This document shows, one piece after another, positions 25,631 to 36,088 of a stretch of DNA of 64,000 bases. The notes beneath the pieces were generated by a model. The model did no database searches. It saw nothing but the letters and a program-made list of their open reading frames with translations, and had not been told where the DNA came from. The translations under genes were made by a program, and so were the position numbers. This stretch comes from CBDBZL01 sp965213545 (lineage in GTDB: Bacteria; Pseudomonadota; Alphaproteobacteria; Sphingomonadales; Sphingomonadaceae): positions 558,001 to 622,000 of the forward strand of contig CBDBZL010000002.1 in the NCBI GenBank assembly GCA_965213545.1. Direction: 5' to 3'. Every line of letters begins with the position of its first letter. Positions within the stretch are counted from its first letter, which is position 1.

Positions 25631-26662
25631 ATGCGCGTTATGATCGCACGCCTCCTGCCGGCGCTCGCCGCCCTCGCCCTTCCCGCCGCCTCGCTCACAC
25701 AGGAACCCGAGCCTGCGAGCCCGAGCGAGATCGTCGCTGCCGCCGAGCCCGAAGAATGGGTCGCCATCGCCCCCGAGGACCTCCTGTTGATGGACCTCGC
25801 CCCCGACCGCGACGGGAACCCGCGCCGGGTGATCATCCAGCTGATGCCGCCGCCCTTCAGCCAGGGCTGGGTCGAGAACATCCGCACGCTCGCCCGCACG
25901 GGCTGGTATGATGGCCTGTCAATCAACCGGGTGCAGGACAATTACGTCGTCCAGTGGGGCGACCCGGATGGAGAGAACCCGACCAATGCTAAGCCGCTGC
26001 CGAACGAGCTCGGGATGACAGAAGATTTCGAATACGAGCTACAGATCGGAGGTGAGATCGAAGCCGCGCTTCGGAGAAAGGTCGAAGACGAGCGGGCTCA
26101 GTTGGAAGCCGCCTTCGAAAGGCCGACCGGCAACCAGAAAGTTCGCGCGATCATGCGAGCCATCCCCCGTGATCCATACTCTGACGAAACGTTGGCTTTC
26201 CGCGGTTTTCCGATTGCGGTTGACCGCGAAGCGATCACCGCCTGGCCCGTCCACTGCTACGCCATGGTCGGCGTCGGCCGCGACCTGCCGCCCGATACCG
26301 GCACCGGCGCCGAGCTCTACGCTGTGATCGGTCACGCCCCGCGTCATCTCGACCGCAATATCGCGCTGGTCGGCCGGGTCATCGAGGGGATCGAACACCT
26401 CTCCAGCCTGCCGCGCGGCACCGGCGAACTGGGCTTCTATGAGACGGCGGAGGAGCGAGTGCCGATCCGCTCGGTCCGCCTCGGCAACACACTGCCCGAG
26501 AGCGAACGGCAGCGCTTCGAATACCTTTCGACAGAAAGCGAGACCTTCGCCCGCTACTTGGAGGCGCGCGCCAATCGCCGCGATGCGTTCTTCATCCGGC
26601 CAGCCGGCGGGGTCGACATCTGCAACGCGCCGGTGCCGATCCGCCGGGTCGCGGCCGAATAG
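25631..26662 (+). CDS. exported cyclophilin-type peptidyl-prolyl isomerase
   Basis: The protein has about 343 residues with a short signal peptide (LLPALAALALPAAS). The cyclophilin fold is visible in GWYDGLSINRVQDNYVVQWGDP and in a later AVIGHAPRHLDRNIALVGRVIEG. A 70-residue insertion with an acidic and basic helix (EAALRRKVEDERAQLEAAFE) separates the two halves, as in long alphaproteobacterial cyclophilins. It should catalyse proline isomerisation in the periplasm. ATG 25631 is used; ATG 25640 is the alternative. It converges on the small gene at 26663-26935. Confidence 0.85.
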   Translation: MRVMIARLLPALAALALPAASLTQEPEPASPSEIVAAAEPEEWVAIAPEDLLLMDLAPDRDGNPRRVIIQLMPPPFSQGWVENIRTLARTGWYDGLSINRVQDNYVVQWGDPDGENPTNAKPLPNELGMTEDFEYELQIGGEIEAALRRKVEDERAQLEAAFERPTGNQKVRAIMRAIPRDPYSDETLAFRGFPIAVDREAITAWPVHCYAMVGVGRDLPPDTGTGAELYAVIGHAPRHLDRNIALVGRVIEGIEHLSSLPRGTGELGFYETAEERVPIRSVRLGNTLPESERQRFEYLSTESETFARYLEARANRRDAFFIRPAGGVDICNAPVPIRRVAAE

Positions 26663-26935
26663 CTAGCTCGCCCCTGCCCCCGCCTGCCCCCGCCGGGTGA
26701 GCGCGGCATCGATCAGCTGCGGCGCGGGGCCGGCGCCGATCAGCAGCGCCTCATACATGATCAGCCCCTCTTCCTGCAGCCGGGCAGCGGCCTCGATGAA
26801 GGCGCGCTCGGGTATCGAGACCGCCAGGGTCTGGCAGGTCATCGTCACCGGGAACGGCCATTCGCGCTGCAGATGCGCGATGATCGCACGCCGCGCGCCG
26901 CCGACCGCGTCGGTTTGAAGGCCGTCCTGCTCCAT
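26663..26935 (-). CDS. small protein of unknown function
   Basis: The frame codes for 90 residues and contains AIIAHLQREWPFPVTMTCQTLAVSIPERAF, a pattern that looks like a real alpha/beta protein. Codon third positions are GC-rich as in neighbouring genes. ATG 26935 has a weak ribosome site; longer frames to 27046 lack one. I do not recognise the family. It ends one base from the convergent cyclophilin stop. Confidence 0.5.
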   Translation of the reverse strand: MEQDGLQTDAVGGARRAIIAHLQREWPFPVTMTCQTLAVSIPERAFIEAAARLQEEGLIMYEALLIGAGPAPQLIDAALTRRGQAGAGAS

Positions 26936-27119
26936 ACCTTGCAATACGCGCCGCGCGCGAAAAAGGCACGGGGGTCGTCGCGCCCCCGTTAAGGCTGTTG
27001 CATCGCGGGACAGGGCGGAACCGTTCCTATTCAGGATCATCTCCACCCTTCACCAAGCAACGCCGGCCCAATCCTGGCGCATAGTTGGCCGCGCGAGCGG
27101 GGATCGCCCCCGGCACCGT

Positions 27120-27189
27120 GCACGAGGCACGATACCGGTAGCGAAACCCTTCACCTTTTGCCTCGTGCCGCTCCCCGAACGGATCGGGG
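27120..27189 (-). terminator. hairpins downstream of pnp, probable transcript end
   Basis: Directly after the pnp stop are two inverted repeats: CCCCGA/TCGGGG around a five-base loop (27173-27189), and GCACGAGGCA/TGCCTCGTGC, exact ten-base arms at 27120-27129 and 27159-27168. No long T tract follows, so termination would be intrinsic but weak or the hairpins could protect the 3' end. Confidence 0.45.
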
Positions 27190-27197
27190 GCCGGCGA

Positions 27198-29635
<2,438 letters not shown>

Positions 29636-29822
29636 AATCATCCTTCGTACCCGCATGGCCCTATTGCCGCGCGGGGTTTGCTGCCGGGGATGCCGTCCCG
29701 GTCCGGGTCGGGGCCTGATACCGCCCCAAAGGCCCCTTCGACCGGATTGCGAAGGATACCTGTCCCCTGCCCCTTATATCCACTTCGTGCGGAAGACCGG
29801 GCTCAGGGGTTAGTGAACTTGT

Positions 29823-29850
29823 TGCCGGACCCCTTGCTTCGGGGGACCGG
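29823..29850. terminator. hairpin between rpsO and pnp
   Basis: GCCGGACCCC and GGGGACCGGC form a ten-base stem with one mismatch around an eight-base loop. It lies in the 257-base rpsO-pnp spacer. In other bacteria this spacer holds RNase III processing hairpins or a partial terminator that lets PNPase control its own level. No T tract follows, so processing is as likely as termination. Confidence 0.4.
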
Positions 29851-29892
29851 CGATGTGATCGAACGGTCCCTGTCGGGAGCCGCCGTAAGCGT

Positions 29893-30162
29893 CTACTTGC
29901 GCAGACCCAGCTTCTGGATCAACGAATTGTAACGCGCCAGGTCCTTGGCCTTGAGATAGGCGAGCAGGCTGCGGCGCTTGTTGACCATCTTGAGCAGGCC
30001 GCGCCGCGAGTGATTGTCCTTGTGGTGGTCCTTGAAATGCTCGGTCAGGTTGCGGATGCGGGCGGTCAGGATCGCCACCTGCACCTCCGGCGACCCGGTA
30101 TCGCCCTCGTTCTGGGCGTTATCCTTGATGATTTCCTGTTTCTTCTCGGCGGTCACCGACAT
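29893..30162 (-). CDS. rpsO: 30S ribosomal protein S15
   Basis: The protein has 89 residues, the usual length. It contains all family landmarks: EIIKDNAQNEGDTGSPEVQ, the GSPEVQ turn, HFKDHHKDNHSRRGLL and the C-terminal YNSLIQKLGLRK. S15 binds 16S rRNA early in small-subunit assembly and represses its own translation in E. coli. ATG 30162 follows AAGGATGAC. It lies seven bases after truB, in the classical truB-rpsO-pnp order. Confidence 0.97.
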   Translation of the reverse strand: MSVTAEKKQEIIKDNAQNEGDTGSPEVQVAILTARIRNLTEHFKDHHKDNHSRRGLLKMVNKRRSLLAYLKAKDLARYNSLIQKLGLRK

Positions 30163-30168
30163 TGCATG

Positions 30169-31248
30169 TCATCCTTCGCGAGCATCATGAGACAGATTGA
30201 ACCCGCGCACGACCCTGGCCGTGCCTCCCGTGATCTGCACCAGCGCCATCGGAACATCGTCCAGCCTGGCGAAATGCAGCCCGTCGGGATGGGGCAATCC
30301 GGACACGACCCGGCCCTGTCGGACCGCCTGCGCGCTGTCCGGATCGAGTTCAAGAGCCGGGATGCCGTCCAGCCCCGCCTCGAGCGGCAGGAGATAGTCT
30401 TCGAGCCTGGCGCCCTTGCCGATCTGCCTCAGCAAGTCCAGCGAAATCGCCTGATCCTCGCCGAACGGCCCGGCCTGCGTTCGCCGTAGCCAGGTAACAT
30501 GACCATAGGTGCCCAGCGCCCAAGCGATGTCGCGGGCGAGCGAGCGGATATAGGTGCCCTTGCTAACCCGTGCGACCAGCGTGACGTTGTCGGCCAGCTC
30601 GAGCGGGCCTTGCGGATCATAGGGATCGGGCCGGCCGGCGGTGGTGGCAAAGGCTGACCATAGGACGGGCTGCTGCTCCGGACCGGCCTGGTCCGATGAT
30701 TTGCCTTCGCCGGGCTGTTCCCCCGCTTCCTCGCCCAGGTGCTCGCCCTGGTCCTCGCTGGGCTGCGCGCCACCTCCCAGCATTGCGCACGAGTAGATAG
30801 TCACCCGGCGCGTCGCCAGTTCCACCCCTTCGCCGGCGCGCGCCTTGTCATAGGCCCGCTCGCCATTCACTTTGAGCGCCGAGAAGGCCGGCGGCACCTG
30901 GTCGATCTCGCCCGTGAAGTGCGCACACACCGCACCGATGGCCGCGCGCGGCGGGCGACGGTCGGTGCGCGCCACCACCTGGCCCTCGCCATCGAGCGTA
31001 TCGGTCTCCTCGCCGAAGCGAATGGTGAAAGCGTAGGTCTTGTCGCTGTCCAGCATCCGCCCGGCAAGCTTGGTCGCCTCGCCGATCGCCACCGGCAGCA
31101 CGCCTTCGGCCAGCGGATCGAGCGTGCCGCCATGGCCGACCTTCACCTTGGCATGGCCGCCCTCGCGCAGCATCCGCTTCACCACCGCCACTGCCTGGGT
31201 CGAGCCCAGGCCGGGCGGTTTGTCGAGAATAAGCCAGCCGTGCGGCAT
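30169..31248 (-). CDS. truB: tRNA pseudouridine-55 synthase
   Basis: TruB converts U55 in the T arm of tRNAs to pseudouridine. The start LILDKPPGLGSTQA and the catalytic motif GHGGTLDPLAEGVLP (catalytic Asp) are clear, as are KGTYIRSLARDIA and the C-terminal part. An unusual acidic, Glu/Gln-rich insertion of about 45 residues lies after the IYSCAML strand (30660-30790). The family start is near ATG 31248; a longer version from 31278 would begin MFHVEQ and include the parS palindrome in its code. Downstream are rpsO and pnp, upstream the M50 peptidase gene. Confidence 0.93.
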   Translation of the reverse strand: MPHGWLILDKPPGLGSTQAVAVVKRMLREGGHAKVKVGHGGTLDPLAEGVLPVAIGEATKLAGRMLDSDKTYAFTIRFGEETDTLDGEGQVVARTDRRPPRAAIGAVCAHFTGEIDQVPPAFSALKVNGERAYDKARAGEGVELATRRVTIYSCAMLGGGAQPSEDQGEHLGEEAGEQPGEGKSSDQAGPEQQPVLWSAFATTAGRPDPYDPQGPLELADNVTLVARVSKGTYIRSLARDIAWALGTYGHVTWLRRTQAGPFGEDQAISLDLLRQIGKGARLEDYLLPLEAGLDGIPALELDPDSAQAVRQGRVVSGLPHPDGLHFARLDDVPMALVQITGGTARVVRGFNLSHDAREG

Positions 31249-31261
31249 CAGCGAGCGCAAT

Positions 31262-31277
31262 TGTTCCACGTGGAACA
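31262..31277. other. parS-like centromere site
   Basis: TGTTCCACGTGGAACA is a perfect 16-base palindrome and agrees with the bacterial parS consensus (TGTTYCACGTGRAACA). ParB binds parS and spreads, and ParA moves the region during chromosome segregation. It sits at the very start of the truB gene or just before it. parS sites are usually found near the replication origin. The parAB genes are not in the window. Confidence 0.85.
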
Positions 31278-31288
31278 TTGCACGAACA

Positions 31289-31975
31289 TCAAAGCCCCGC
31301 CACTGACGCTGCCAGTGCCACGTAGAGCTGGCGCACCCATTCCACCGGCGGCAGGACCAGGTTCTCGATGATCCCCAGTTGGGGAAACGCCCAGGGCAGC
31401 ACCAGCAGCAGCACGAACAGCAGCGGGAAGCCCAGCGGCCGCGCGCGCTCGTAAATCCGCGCAGCCGGCCGGGGAAGCAGGCCCTCGATGATGTGCGAGC
31501 CGTCGAATGGCGGCACGGGCAGCAGATTGAACAGTGCCAAAAAGATGTTGATCAGCAGGAAAAATTGCAGCGCCGTGACGACCAGTTCGAGCATACCGGT
31601 GGGCGCTGCACTCACCGTTCCGGCGATCAGGCCCAGCGTGATCGCGGTCAGCGCGCCGAGCACCAGGTTAGTTGCCGGCCCCGCCGCGGCCACCAGCATC
31701 ATGCCCAAACGCGGATTGTCGAGCCGCCACTTGTTGACCGGCACCGGCTTGGCCCAGCCGAACACCGGCAGCCCGGCGAGTGCCAGGCCGCCGGGCACCA
31801 GCAGCGTGCCCACCGGATCGACATGGCGGATGGGATTGAGGCTGAGGCGGCGGCGCTCCTTGGCCGTGGGATCGCCCAGCGCCAGCGCGCTCCAGCCATG
31901 CGCCACCTCATGCAGCACGATGGCGACGATCAGGCCGGGGATGACCAGCGCGGCAATGAGAAGGGTCTGGGTCAT
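31289..31975 (-). CDS. M50 family site-2-protease-like metallopeptidase
   Basis: The protein has 228 residues with several membrane segments. The zinc motif HEVAHG is at about 22-27 in the first segment, and the second ligand motif is seen as LLPVPPFDGSHI, equivalent to NPDG. This short M50B form with no PDZ domain cleaves within the membrane; targets are unknown. It lies 10-40 bases before truB on the same strand, so they are probably co-transcribed. Confidence 0.88.
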   Translation of the reverse strand: MTQTLLIAALVIPGLIVAIVLHEVAHGWSALALGDPTAKERRRLSLNPIRHVDPVGTLLVPGGLALAGLPVFGWAKPVPVNKWRLDNPRLGMMLVAAAGPATNLVLGALTAITLGLIAGTVSAAPTGMLELVVTALQFFLLINIFLALFNLLPVPPFDGSHIIEGLLPRPAARIYERARPLGFPLLFVLLLVLPWAFPQLGIIENLVLPPVEWVRQLYVALAASVAGL

Positions 31976-32085
31976 TGGTTGCGGCGAAATGGGGCCTGGG
32001 CACGAATTAGGGAAGGGTGGCGGCGATTGACGGGCGGCAAGCCATTAGGCAGGAGCCTGGCGAATAAGGACATCCAGGGGGGGTC

Positions 32086-33762
32086 ATGGCCGATACCGCA
32101 ACGGGGGCAACCGCCGCCCCATCCGCCGAACCGCCGCGCGGCTTCCTGGGCTTCATCGAGCGCACCGGCAATCGCCTACCCGACCCGGTGTTCCTGTTCC
32201 TGTGGCTGATCGGCGGGCTGGTGCTCATCTCCATCATCGCCGATCTGGCGGGCTGGCAGGCGGTCCATCCCGCCGAACTGGACGAGGAGACCGGCGCGCC
32301 GCTGGTGATCCAGGCGGCAAGCCTGCTCTCGCCCGACAATATCCGCCGGCTATGGGTCGAAATGCCCGTCACCTTCACCCATTTCCACCCGCTGGGCTAT
32401 GTGCTGGTGGTCATGCTGGGCGCGGGCGTGGCCGAACGTTCGGGTCTGTTCGGCGCGGCGATGCGCGCGGGCGTGAAGGATGCGCCCAAGGCGCTGCTCA
32501 CGCCCATCGTGGTGCTGGTCGGCATGGTCGGCAACCTGGCCGCGGATGCCGCCTATGTGGTGCTGATTCCGCTCGCAGGCATCGTCTTCCATGCCGCCGG
32601 CCGCCATCCGGTGGCGGGCATCGCGGCCAGTTTCGCGGGCGTCTCGGGGGGATTTTCGGCCAACCTGCTGCCGGGGCAACTCGATGCGCTGCTGTTCGGC
32701 ATCACCGAGGCGGCGGTGGAAACGGTGTTCGGCGACTTCACCGCCAATATCGCGGGCAACTGGTTCTTCATCGTTGTGATGACCTTCGTCTTCTTGCCGG
32801 TGATCTGGTTTGTCACCGACCGCATCATCGAGCCTAGGCTGGGGAAATGGGACCCGGCGATGGCGGGCAATGCGCCGACGGGTGGCCAAGCCCCTGGCGA
32901 ACAGGGCGGCGATGGGGGCAGCGATGGCGGGCCGGCCGAGCGGCTGAGCGCTGCCCAGAGCAAGGGCCTGAAATGGGCCGGGCTGGCGGTGCTCTTCGTG
33001 TGCGGTCTGTGGGCCTTCTTCGCGCTCGGCCCGGGCACCCCGCTGATCGACGAGACCGCCGAGATCGCCGAAGCGCGGCTCACCCCGTTCTACCAGAGCC
33101 TGGTCGCCGGCTTCTTCCTGTTGTTCCTGCTTGCCGGCTGGGCCTACGGCAAGGCGGCGGGGACGATCGGCGACCACCGCGACCTCGTCAAGATGATGGC
33201 CGGCGCGATGGAGGACCTGGCCTATTACCTGGTCCTTGCCTTTGCCGCGGCGCATTTTGTTGCCATGTTCCAATGGTCCAATCTGGGGCTGATCCTGGCG
33301 GTCAACGGCGCCGATGTGCTCAGCCGCTCGGGCCTCCCCGCCTGGGCGCTGCTTGCCGCCATCGTGCTGGTGACAGGCTCGCTCAACCTGTTCGTGGGTT
33401 CGGCCAGCGCCAAGTGGGCGCTGCTCGCTCCGGTGCTGGTGCCCATGCTGATGCTGTTGGGGATCACTCCCGAAATGGCCACCGCGGCCTATCGCGTGGG
33501 CGATTCGGCGACCAATATCATCACCCCGCTGATGGTCTATTTCCCGCTGATCCTCATCTTCTGCCAGCGCTGGCAGAAGGATTTCGGCATCGGCAGCCTG
33601 GCGGCGACCATGCTGCCCTATTCGATCGGGCTGATGATCGCCGGTCTGGCATTGACCATCGCCTGGGTGGTGCTCGACCTGCCGCTGGGTCCGGGTGCGC
33701 AGGTGTTCGGCGAAATTCCCTCCGTCGCTGCACCGCCTTCCGCAGGCGATACTTTCGAGTAG
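32086..33762 (+). CDS. AbgT family transporter
   Basis: The protein has 558 residues with about twelve membrane segments. FLGFIERTGNRLPDPVFLF is the standard AbgT opening. MVGNLAADAAYVVLIPLAG and GFSANLLPGQLDALLFGITEAA match the conserved hairpin regions. E. coli AbgT imports p-aminobenzoyl-glutamate, while relatives such as MtrF export sulfonamides, so both are possible here. A hydrophilic loop rich in Gly (about 265-290) is longer than usual. GGGGGGG precedes ATG 32086. The gene is on the opposite strand from the translation cluster and overlaps the next gene by one base. Confidence 0.9.
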   Translation: MADTATGATAAPSAEPPRGFLGFIERTGNRLPDPVFLFLWLIGGLVLISIIADLAGWQAVHPAELDEETGAPLVIQAASLLSPDNIRRLWVEMPVTFTHFHPLGYVLVVMLGAGVAERSGLFGAAMRAGVKDAPKALLTPIVVLVGMVGNLAADAAYVVLIPLAGIVFHAAGRHPVAGIAASFAGVSGGFSANLLPGQLDALLFGITEAAVETVFGDFTANIAGNWFFIVVMTFVFLPVIWFVTDRIIEPRLGKWDPAMAGNAPTGGQAPGEQGGDGGSDGGPAERLSAAQSKGLKWAGLAVLFVCGLWAFFALGPGTPLIDETAEIAEARLTPFYQSLVAGFFLLFLLAGWAYGKAAGTIGDHRDLVKMMAGAMEDLAYYLVLAFAAAHFVAMFQWSNLGLILAVNGADVLSRSGLPAWALLAAIVLVTGSLNLFVGSASAKWALLAPVLVPMLMLLGITPEMATAAYRVGDSATNIITPLMVYFPLILIFCQRWQKDFGIGSLAATMLPYSIGLMIAGLALTIAWVVLDLPLGPGAQVFGEIPSVAAPPSAGDTFE

Positions 33763-34259
33763 TGCCCGGCAAGACGCTCGCGATAATCTGGTACAGCCGC
33801 ACGGGCGGCAGCCGTCAGCTCGCTCAGGCAGCGCATGACGCCGCGCGCCAGGCGGGGGAAGTGGACCTGCACTTCATCAAAGCTGCCGACGCGCAGGCGG
33901 ACGACGTGCTGGCCGCCGATGGCTATCTGTTCGCCTGCCCGGAGAACCTGGCCGCCATCGCCGGCGAGATGAAGGCCTTCTTCGACCGCACCTATTACGA
34001 CGTGCTCGGCAAGATCGAGGGCCGGCCCTATGCCGCGCTCATCTGCGCCGGGTCGGACGGCAGCAACGCGCGCGCCCAGCTCGAGCGGATCTGCACCGGA
34101 TGGCGACTGAAGCGGGTGGCGGACACGAGCATCGTCAACGTCGCCGCCCAGACCAAGGAAGAAATCCTCGCCGACAAGACCATCCCCGAACCCGAGCTGG
34201 CCCGGGCACGCGAGATCGGCGCCACGCTGGCGGCAGGGCTGGAGATGGGCGTGTTCTGA
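33762..34259 (+). CDS. flavodoxin-like/NAD(P)H-dependent oxidoreductase
   Basis: The protein has 165 residues and a flavodoxin-type fold. The phosphate-binding loop reads IIWYSRTGGSRQLAQAA near the N-terminus. GYLFACPENLAAIAGEMKAFFDRTYY is the typical second loop of the NAD(P)H-dependent FMN reductase group. It should bind FMN and carry out electron transfer in the cytoplasm. The start is GTG 33762, which shares one base with the AbgT stop (TAGTG), so translation is coupled. No link between the transporter and this reductase is known to me. Confidence 0.8.
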   Translation: MPGKTLAIIWYSRTGGSRQLAQAAHDAARQAGEVDLHFIKAADAQADDVLAADGYLFACPENLAAIAGEMKAFFDRTYYDVLGKIEGRPYAALICAGSDGSNARAQLERICTGWRLKRVADTSIVNVAAQTKEEILADKTIPEPELARAREIGATLAAGLEMGVF

Positions 34260-34430
34260 GCGGTCGCTTCCTCTGCACTGGAAAAGACAGGACGCCAGAG
34301 GTAGTCGCTTGCTGCTATCGCTTAACCAATGTAAATATTGTTAACGGCAAACGATGATGGCTCGTTCGCAAGGGTGCGACGGCCGTCGATCATGCCGGAA
34401 ATGTTGGTCAATTTCGAATATGGGGGACGG

Positions 34431-34958
34431 ATGATGAGAAGCCTGAAGGTTCTTTCCGGGTTCGGCGCGGTCTCGCTGGCGCTGGCCTCCATGCCGGCTT
34501 CGGCCGCCGTTCTTAAGCTTGATGGTGGCTGGAAAGATTTCGAGTTCGCGGGGTTCGGCTCGCCTTGGACCGAAACGTTCGAATTCACACTTACCAACAA
34601 CGCGCAACTCAAAGTGACCGATGCTTTTACCTCCGGGGATCTGTTCCTTGTGTTCATCAATGGCGATGCGCAGGGTTTCACATCGTTTCCGGAGACCACC
34701 GGCGACGAGATAGGCAGCGATTACAGTGCCGCCTTCCTCGATCCGCGCTGGAGTTCGGCCAGTTATCTGCTTGGACCAGGCAGCTATACTGTGAGCGGCC
34801 AGGCATTCCTCTCTCCGTTCGGGCAAGGTAGAGGGGCGGTCCGACTGGTTTCTGTCATACCCGAACCCGCGACCTGGCTGATGCTGGTGCTCGGTTTTAG
34901 CGCGATGGGCCAAGTGATCCGCGCACGCAGGACTAGGTTGCGCCTGACATATAGCTGA
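34431..34958 (+). CDS. PEP-CTERM sorting domain protein
   Basis: The protein has 175 residues. A signal peptide (VSLALASMPASA) leads into a beta-rich secreted domain. The C-terminus is VIPEPATWLMLVLGFSAMGQ followed by a short Arg-rich end, the PEP-CTERM signal cleaved by exosortase in the inner membrane. Such proteins are thought to be surface proteins tied to exopolysaccharide. GGGGGACGG precedes ATG 34431. The 170-base upstream region has an imperfect inverted repeat (TTAACCAAT and ATTGTTAA, 34322-34344) that may be a regulatory site. No exosortase gene is in the window. Confidence 0.85.
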   Translation: MMRSLKVLSGFGAVSLALASMPASAAVLKLDGGWKDFEFAGFGSPWTETFEFTLTNNAQLKVTDAFTSGDLFLVFINGDAQGFTSFPETTGDEIGSDYSAAFLDPRWSSASYLLGPGSYTVSGQAFLSPFGQGRGAVRLVSVIPEPATWLMLVLGFSAMGQVIRARRTRLRLTYS

Positions 34959-35008
34959 GTTTTGGGCCGGGGCGGCGCCACAGGTCGTGCTGGCTTAGGG
35001 CGCCGCTC

Positions 35009-35407
35009 CTAGGTTTCCTCACCCAGATCGCGGGCCACGCGCGGATCGGCGAGCAGCGTCTCGATCCGTCCTGCCTCCTCGAAGCTTTCGTCGGTCCGAA
35101 AGCGCAGCTTAGGGGCGAACTTGAGCCCCAGGCGCGCCGCCACTTCGCGCTGGAAGAAGGCGGTGTTCTGGCGCAGCGCGGTCACCACCGGCTCCTCGTC
35201 CTGCCCCAGCAAAGGCTTCACGAACACCTTGGCCTGGCGCAGGTCGGGCGACATGCGCACCTCGGTGACGCTCACCGTCACCCCCGTCAGCCGTTCGTCG
35301 TGCGCCTCGCCGCGCATCAACAGTTCGGACAGGATATGGCGCACCCGCTCGCCCACCTTGAGCAGACGAACCGACCGGTCTTCGCTAGGGGCGGAATGGC
35401 GGGGCAT
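35009..35407 (-). CDS. rbfA: ribosome-binding factor A
   Basis: RbfA helps 16S rRNA 5'-end maturation and cold growth. The protein has 132 residues with the KH-like fold: SVRLLKVGERVRHILSELL, VTVSVTEVRMSPDLRQAKVFV and FAPKLRFRTDESFEEAGRIE. ATG 35407 follows GGAGGAAGTG and shares one base with the stop of the DUF1697 gene upstream (TGATG), so translation would be coupled. Normally rbfA follows infB directly; here two small genes intervene. Confidence 0.95.
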   Translation of the reverse strand: MPRHSAPSEDRSVRLLKVGERVRHILSELLMRGEAHDERLTGVTVSVTEVRMSPDLRQAKVFVKPLLGQDEEPVVTALRQNTAFFQREVAARLGLKFAPKLRFRTDESFEEAGRIETLLADPRVARDLGEET

Positions 35408-35949
35408 CACACTTCCTCCATCTTCTCGATGATACGACGGATCGAGCGCACATTGCGCGCCGTTCCGCAGCAACCGAGTCGACGTGCAACAAATGCGCTG
35501 GTCAGCTTGGAACCGGCTACCCCATCTATATAATTCACGTGCAGCGCCCTTGTGCCCGGCGCCAGCTTTTCCGCGCCGCGCCCGGCGTGCTGTGCGAACA
35601 GCAGCTCGAACGCACTGATGTCCGGTTGTTTCTCAAGAAAATGGATATGGACCAGCGTGTCCTCACCTGCATTGGCGAAAGGACTTTCTTCCACCGCCGC
35701 GTTGAGCTCAGCCGCGCTGCGAACAACCACACATGCGGCGATGCCAAAGCTCTCCTAGAGTACCCTGGCTATTGTTTCCTCAAGCTGCCCATCGGCTGTG
35801 CCGGCGTGGTTAAACAACACATTTCCGCTGGCGATGACGGTGGCGACATTCTTCAACCCGGTCCCTTCGAGCGCGGCCTTGAGCTCGGCCATCTTCAGCC
35901 GGTTGCCGCCGACATTGATCGAACCGAGTAGGGCGACGTAGCGGGTCAC
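35407..35949 (-). pseudogene. DUF1697 family protein interrupted by in-frame TAG
   Basis: The full frame would encode 180 residues, the family length, starting TRYVALLGSINVGGNRLKMAEL from GTG 35949. ASGNVLF follows, and the C-terminal part includes VNYIDGVAGSKLTSAFVARRLG. A TAG at 35757-35755 (codon 65) interrupts the frame, between ETIARVL and ESFGIAACVVV, exactly where the family continues. A single-base change from GAG, CAG or AAG explains it. DUF1697 function is unknown. The upstream start overlaps a small gene (GTGA) and the stop couples to rbfA, so a stop here could lower rbfA translation. True mutation versus sequence error cannot be decided. Confidence 0.75.
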
Positions 35950-36065
35950 ACGAGCTGAACGAGGAACACCATGTCAGTAGCGATGTAAATCACGCCCAAG
36001 GCCACCGCGGCGATTGCCACAAGCGCGCCGAACAGCGCGAAGCTGCGGCCTGGCCGATAGCGCAC
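35946..36065 (-). CDS. 39-residue membrane protein between infB and DUF1697
   Basis: GTG 36065 opens a 39-codon frame: a basic start (VRYRPGRSFA), then one long apolar segment (LFGALVAIAAVALGVIYIA) and a short tail. It starts 23 bases after the infB stop and its stop overlaps the DUF1697 start by four bases (GTGA). The overlap and the strong membrane segment support a real gene, while the weak ribosome site counts against it. Family not recognised. Confidence 0.5.
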   Translation of the reverse strand: MRYRPGRSFALFGALVAIAAVALGVIYIATDMVFLVQLV

Positions 36066-36088
36066 AACCCGCGCCCGCTACCGGCCCG

